Positions 62,779 to 64,000 of a DNA stretch of 64,000 nucleotides are shown here, in pieces. Position 1 is the first letter of the stretch, and the number at the start of each line of letters is the position of its first letter. Under the pieces are notes generated by a model. It was not told where the DNA came from. It saw nothing but the letters and a program-made list of their open reading frames with translations, and did no database searches. The position numbers were made by a program, and so were the translations under genes. This stretch comes from Anaerolineales bacterium (GTDB taxonomy: Bacteria > Chloroflexota > Anaerolineae > Anaerolineales > JABWBV01), in assembly GCA_020634875.1 (NCBI GenBank), contig JACKAX010000006.1, forward strand, positions 89,989-153,988, read 5' to 3'.

Positions 62779-64000
62779 ATGGAATCCTGTCCCTTTTGCG
62801 GCGTCGAAAACCGTCTTCTGGCTCGTTTTTGCCATGCATGTGGGAGAGAACTCACTTCTGAAAACCAGTCTTCCCCCTCTGTTTCTTCTCCCAAGCCCAT
62901 ATCACCAAACGCTCCTACTGAACCCCTTGTCTTTGCTTCCGAGGCCGCCTCTCCTTTGCCGGAACCTATCCTAGCCGAGCCCCCTGCGACCGTCCTAACC
63001 GTTCCCTTGGTTTCTCCAACAGCCATCACTTTACTAGATGAACGCGAAATGCAGGTTGAGGAGAACCTATCGCAGACCGCACATCTTGATACTTGTACCC
63101 CGCCAAGCCTCAACCGCTTCCGTTTGTTACATCTTTTACCAAATGAAACAGAGGGCCGCATGTACGAAGCCGAGGATTTACTCACTTGCTGGAATTGCCG
63201 CCATCTCCAAACCGAAGGTGGCATGAATTTTTGCGAGGAATGCGGGGCTTCTTTGGAGCAAAAATTACATGTTCATTTGCGCGAAAAAACGGATGCGGAC
63301 CCGATTCTTTCTGACGAAAATCATGTTCTTGTCGAGGAACACTTGTATGAGATCATTTTGCCAGTTATTTCATCACTCAGCTCACCATCCATGGCAGGTT
63401 TTCATTGGAGTTTGGGTTACCGGACTGATCCGGGATGCCAGCGTGAGATCAACGAAGACAGCTTACTCATCCTACAATTAACCGGCATCAGTGAAATGCA
63501 TGCTTCTCCATCGCTGGGCTTTTTCGCCATTGCCGATGGGATTGGGGGGCATGAAGCGGGAGAGATCGCCAGTCGCACAGCCATTCGTACCCTCTCCACC
63601 ACCATTTTGCGCGATTTGTTTATCCCTGACCTTGATAATTCTCTCTCAGAAGAAAATCTATCTGCCGCGTTAGAACAAGCTATTCAGGCTGCCAATAAAG
63701 CTATTCTGGCCTTACGAAAAACTGAGCCGGAGACTAATATGGGGTGTACCCTGACTGCGGCCATCGTGCGCGAGTCCCTGGCTTTAATTGCTAATGTGGG
63801 CGACAGCCGTACGTACTTGATGCGTAATGGAAAACTGCAACAAATTACCCACGATCATTCAGTTGTCGCAAACCTATTGGCGGCTGGTATCTTGCAGCCC
63901 GAAGAACGGTATACCCATGCCCAACGTGGGGTTATCTACCGTAGTCTAGGAGACAATTCTCGTCTCGAAATAGACTTTTTTCCGACCCTACTTCAGCCTG
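62779..64000 (+). CDS. Second zinc-ribbon PP2C phosphatase, cut by the window end
   Basis: The frame opens with ATG 62779 (GAGG upstream), twelve bases after the previous gene, and is still open at the window end (407 codons visible). A zinc ribbon (CPFC at 4-7, CHAC at 18-21) is followed by a Pro/Ser-rich linker and a second ribbon (CWNC from residue 137, CEEC). The PP2C domain then begins (REINEDSLLI; FFAIADGIGGHEAGE; IANVGDSRTYLM). The final metal-binding motifs lie beyond the edge. It is a paralogue of the preceding gene but lacks its pseudokinase-like middle. Confidence 0.88.
   Translation, partial: MESCPFCGVENRLLARFCHACGRELTSENQSSPSVSSPKPISPNAPTEPLVFASEAASPLPEPILAEPPATVLTVPLVSPTAITLLDEREMQVEENLSQTAHLDTCTPPSLNRFRLLHLLPNETEGRMYEAEDLLTCWNCRHLQTEGGMNFCEECGASLEQKLHVHLREKTDADPILSDENHVLVEEHLYEIILPVISSLSSPSMAGFHWSLGYRTDPGCQREINEDSLLILQLTGISEMHASPSLGFFAIADGIGGHEAGEIASRTAIRTLSTTILRDLFIPDLDNSLSEENLSAALEQAIQAANKAILALRKTEPETNMGCTLTAAIVRESLALIANVGDSRTYLMRNGKLQQITHDHSVVANLLAAGILQPEERYTHAQRGVIYRSLGDNSRLEIDFFPTLLQP

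Overview
The window is almost entirely a flagellar, chemotaxis and cell-surface locus of a bacterium with roughly 55-60 % GC. The kind of organism is inferred, not proven. There are no genes here for the P-ring or L-ring (flgI, flgH, flgA). CheC and CheD are present, the glycosyltransferases are long and TPR-rich, and there are CHAT proteases and zinc-ribbon PP2C phosphatases. Together these fit a monoderm-like Chloroflexota (Anaerolineae-like) bacterium better than a proteobacterium.

Layout: 0-10.8 kb (+) carries flhA, flhF, a small membrane protein, fliA (sigma-28), a small flagellar protein, two FlgF/FlgG-type rod genes, then flgM-flgN-flgK-flgL, a Cys-rich microprotein and csrA, closed by a strong terminator. 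11.0-29.6 kb (-) carries, in transcription order, flagellin, fliD, fliS, flgC, fliE, fliF, fliG, fliH, fliI, fliJ, a lytic transglycosylase, flgB, a giant repeat-filled fliK, flgD, a TIGR02530-type gene, flgE, a second FliK-like gene and a FlhB C-domain gene. The export-gate genes fliP, fliQ, fliR and full flhB, the C-ring genes fliM and fliN, and the motors motA and motB are not in the window.

29.8-32.7 kb (+) has an ECF sigma factor and a membrane protein that looks like its anti-sigma factor. 32.8-41.1 kb (-) is a glycosylation island: two GT-B-like proteins and a ~1789-residue fusion of a DUF115/Maf-like domain, four GT2-like modules and TPRs. 41.4-49.9 kb (+) is a chemotaxis operon (M23 peptidase, cheA, cheC, cheD, cheY, cheB, cheR) followed by a large chemoreceptor whose leader can fold into a branched RNA. 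50.1-51.8 kb is a degenerate ABC-type fusion protein.

52.0-59.4 kb is an accessory locus: a membrane CHAT protease, a sigma factor with two HxxxCxxC zinc-finger proteins, a 70-residue secreted peptide ending in CGGG, and a TPR-CHAT protease. After a 1-kb AT-rich gap, 60.5 kb to the window end holds FHA, pseudokinase-PP2C and PP2C genes; the last is cut by the window edge.

Regulation is readable. Three sigma-28 promoters (TCAAG-type -35, 11-bp spacer, GCCGATAA-type -10) precede flgM, fliS and flagellin. FlgM would hold FliA until the hook is finished. CsrA probably represses flagellin through two GGA sites in the flagellin leader, one in a hairpin loop and one overlapping the Shine-Dalgarno sequence. 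Many intergenic gaps from 3.3 to 35.7 kb contain heptamer-period repeats (for example AAGTGAT) that are often inverted on themselves; they stop abruptly at the chemotaxis operon.
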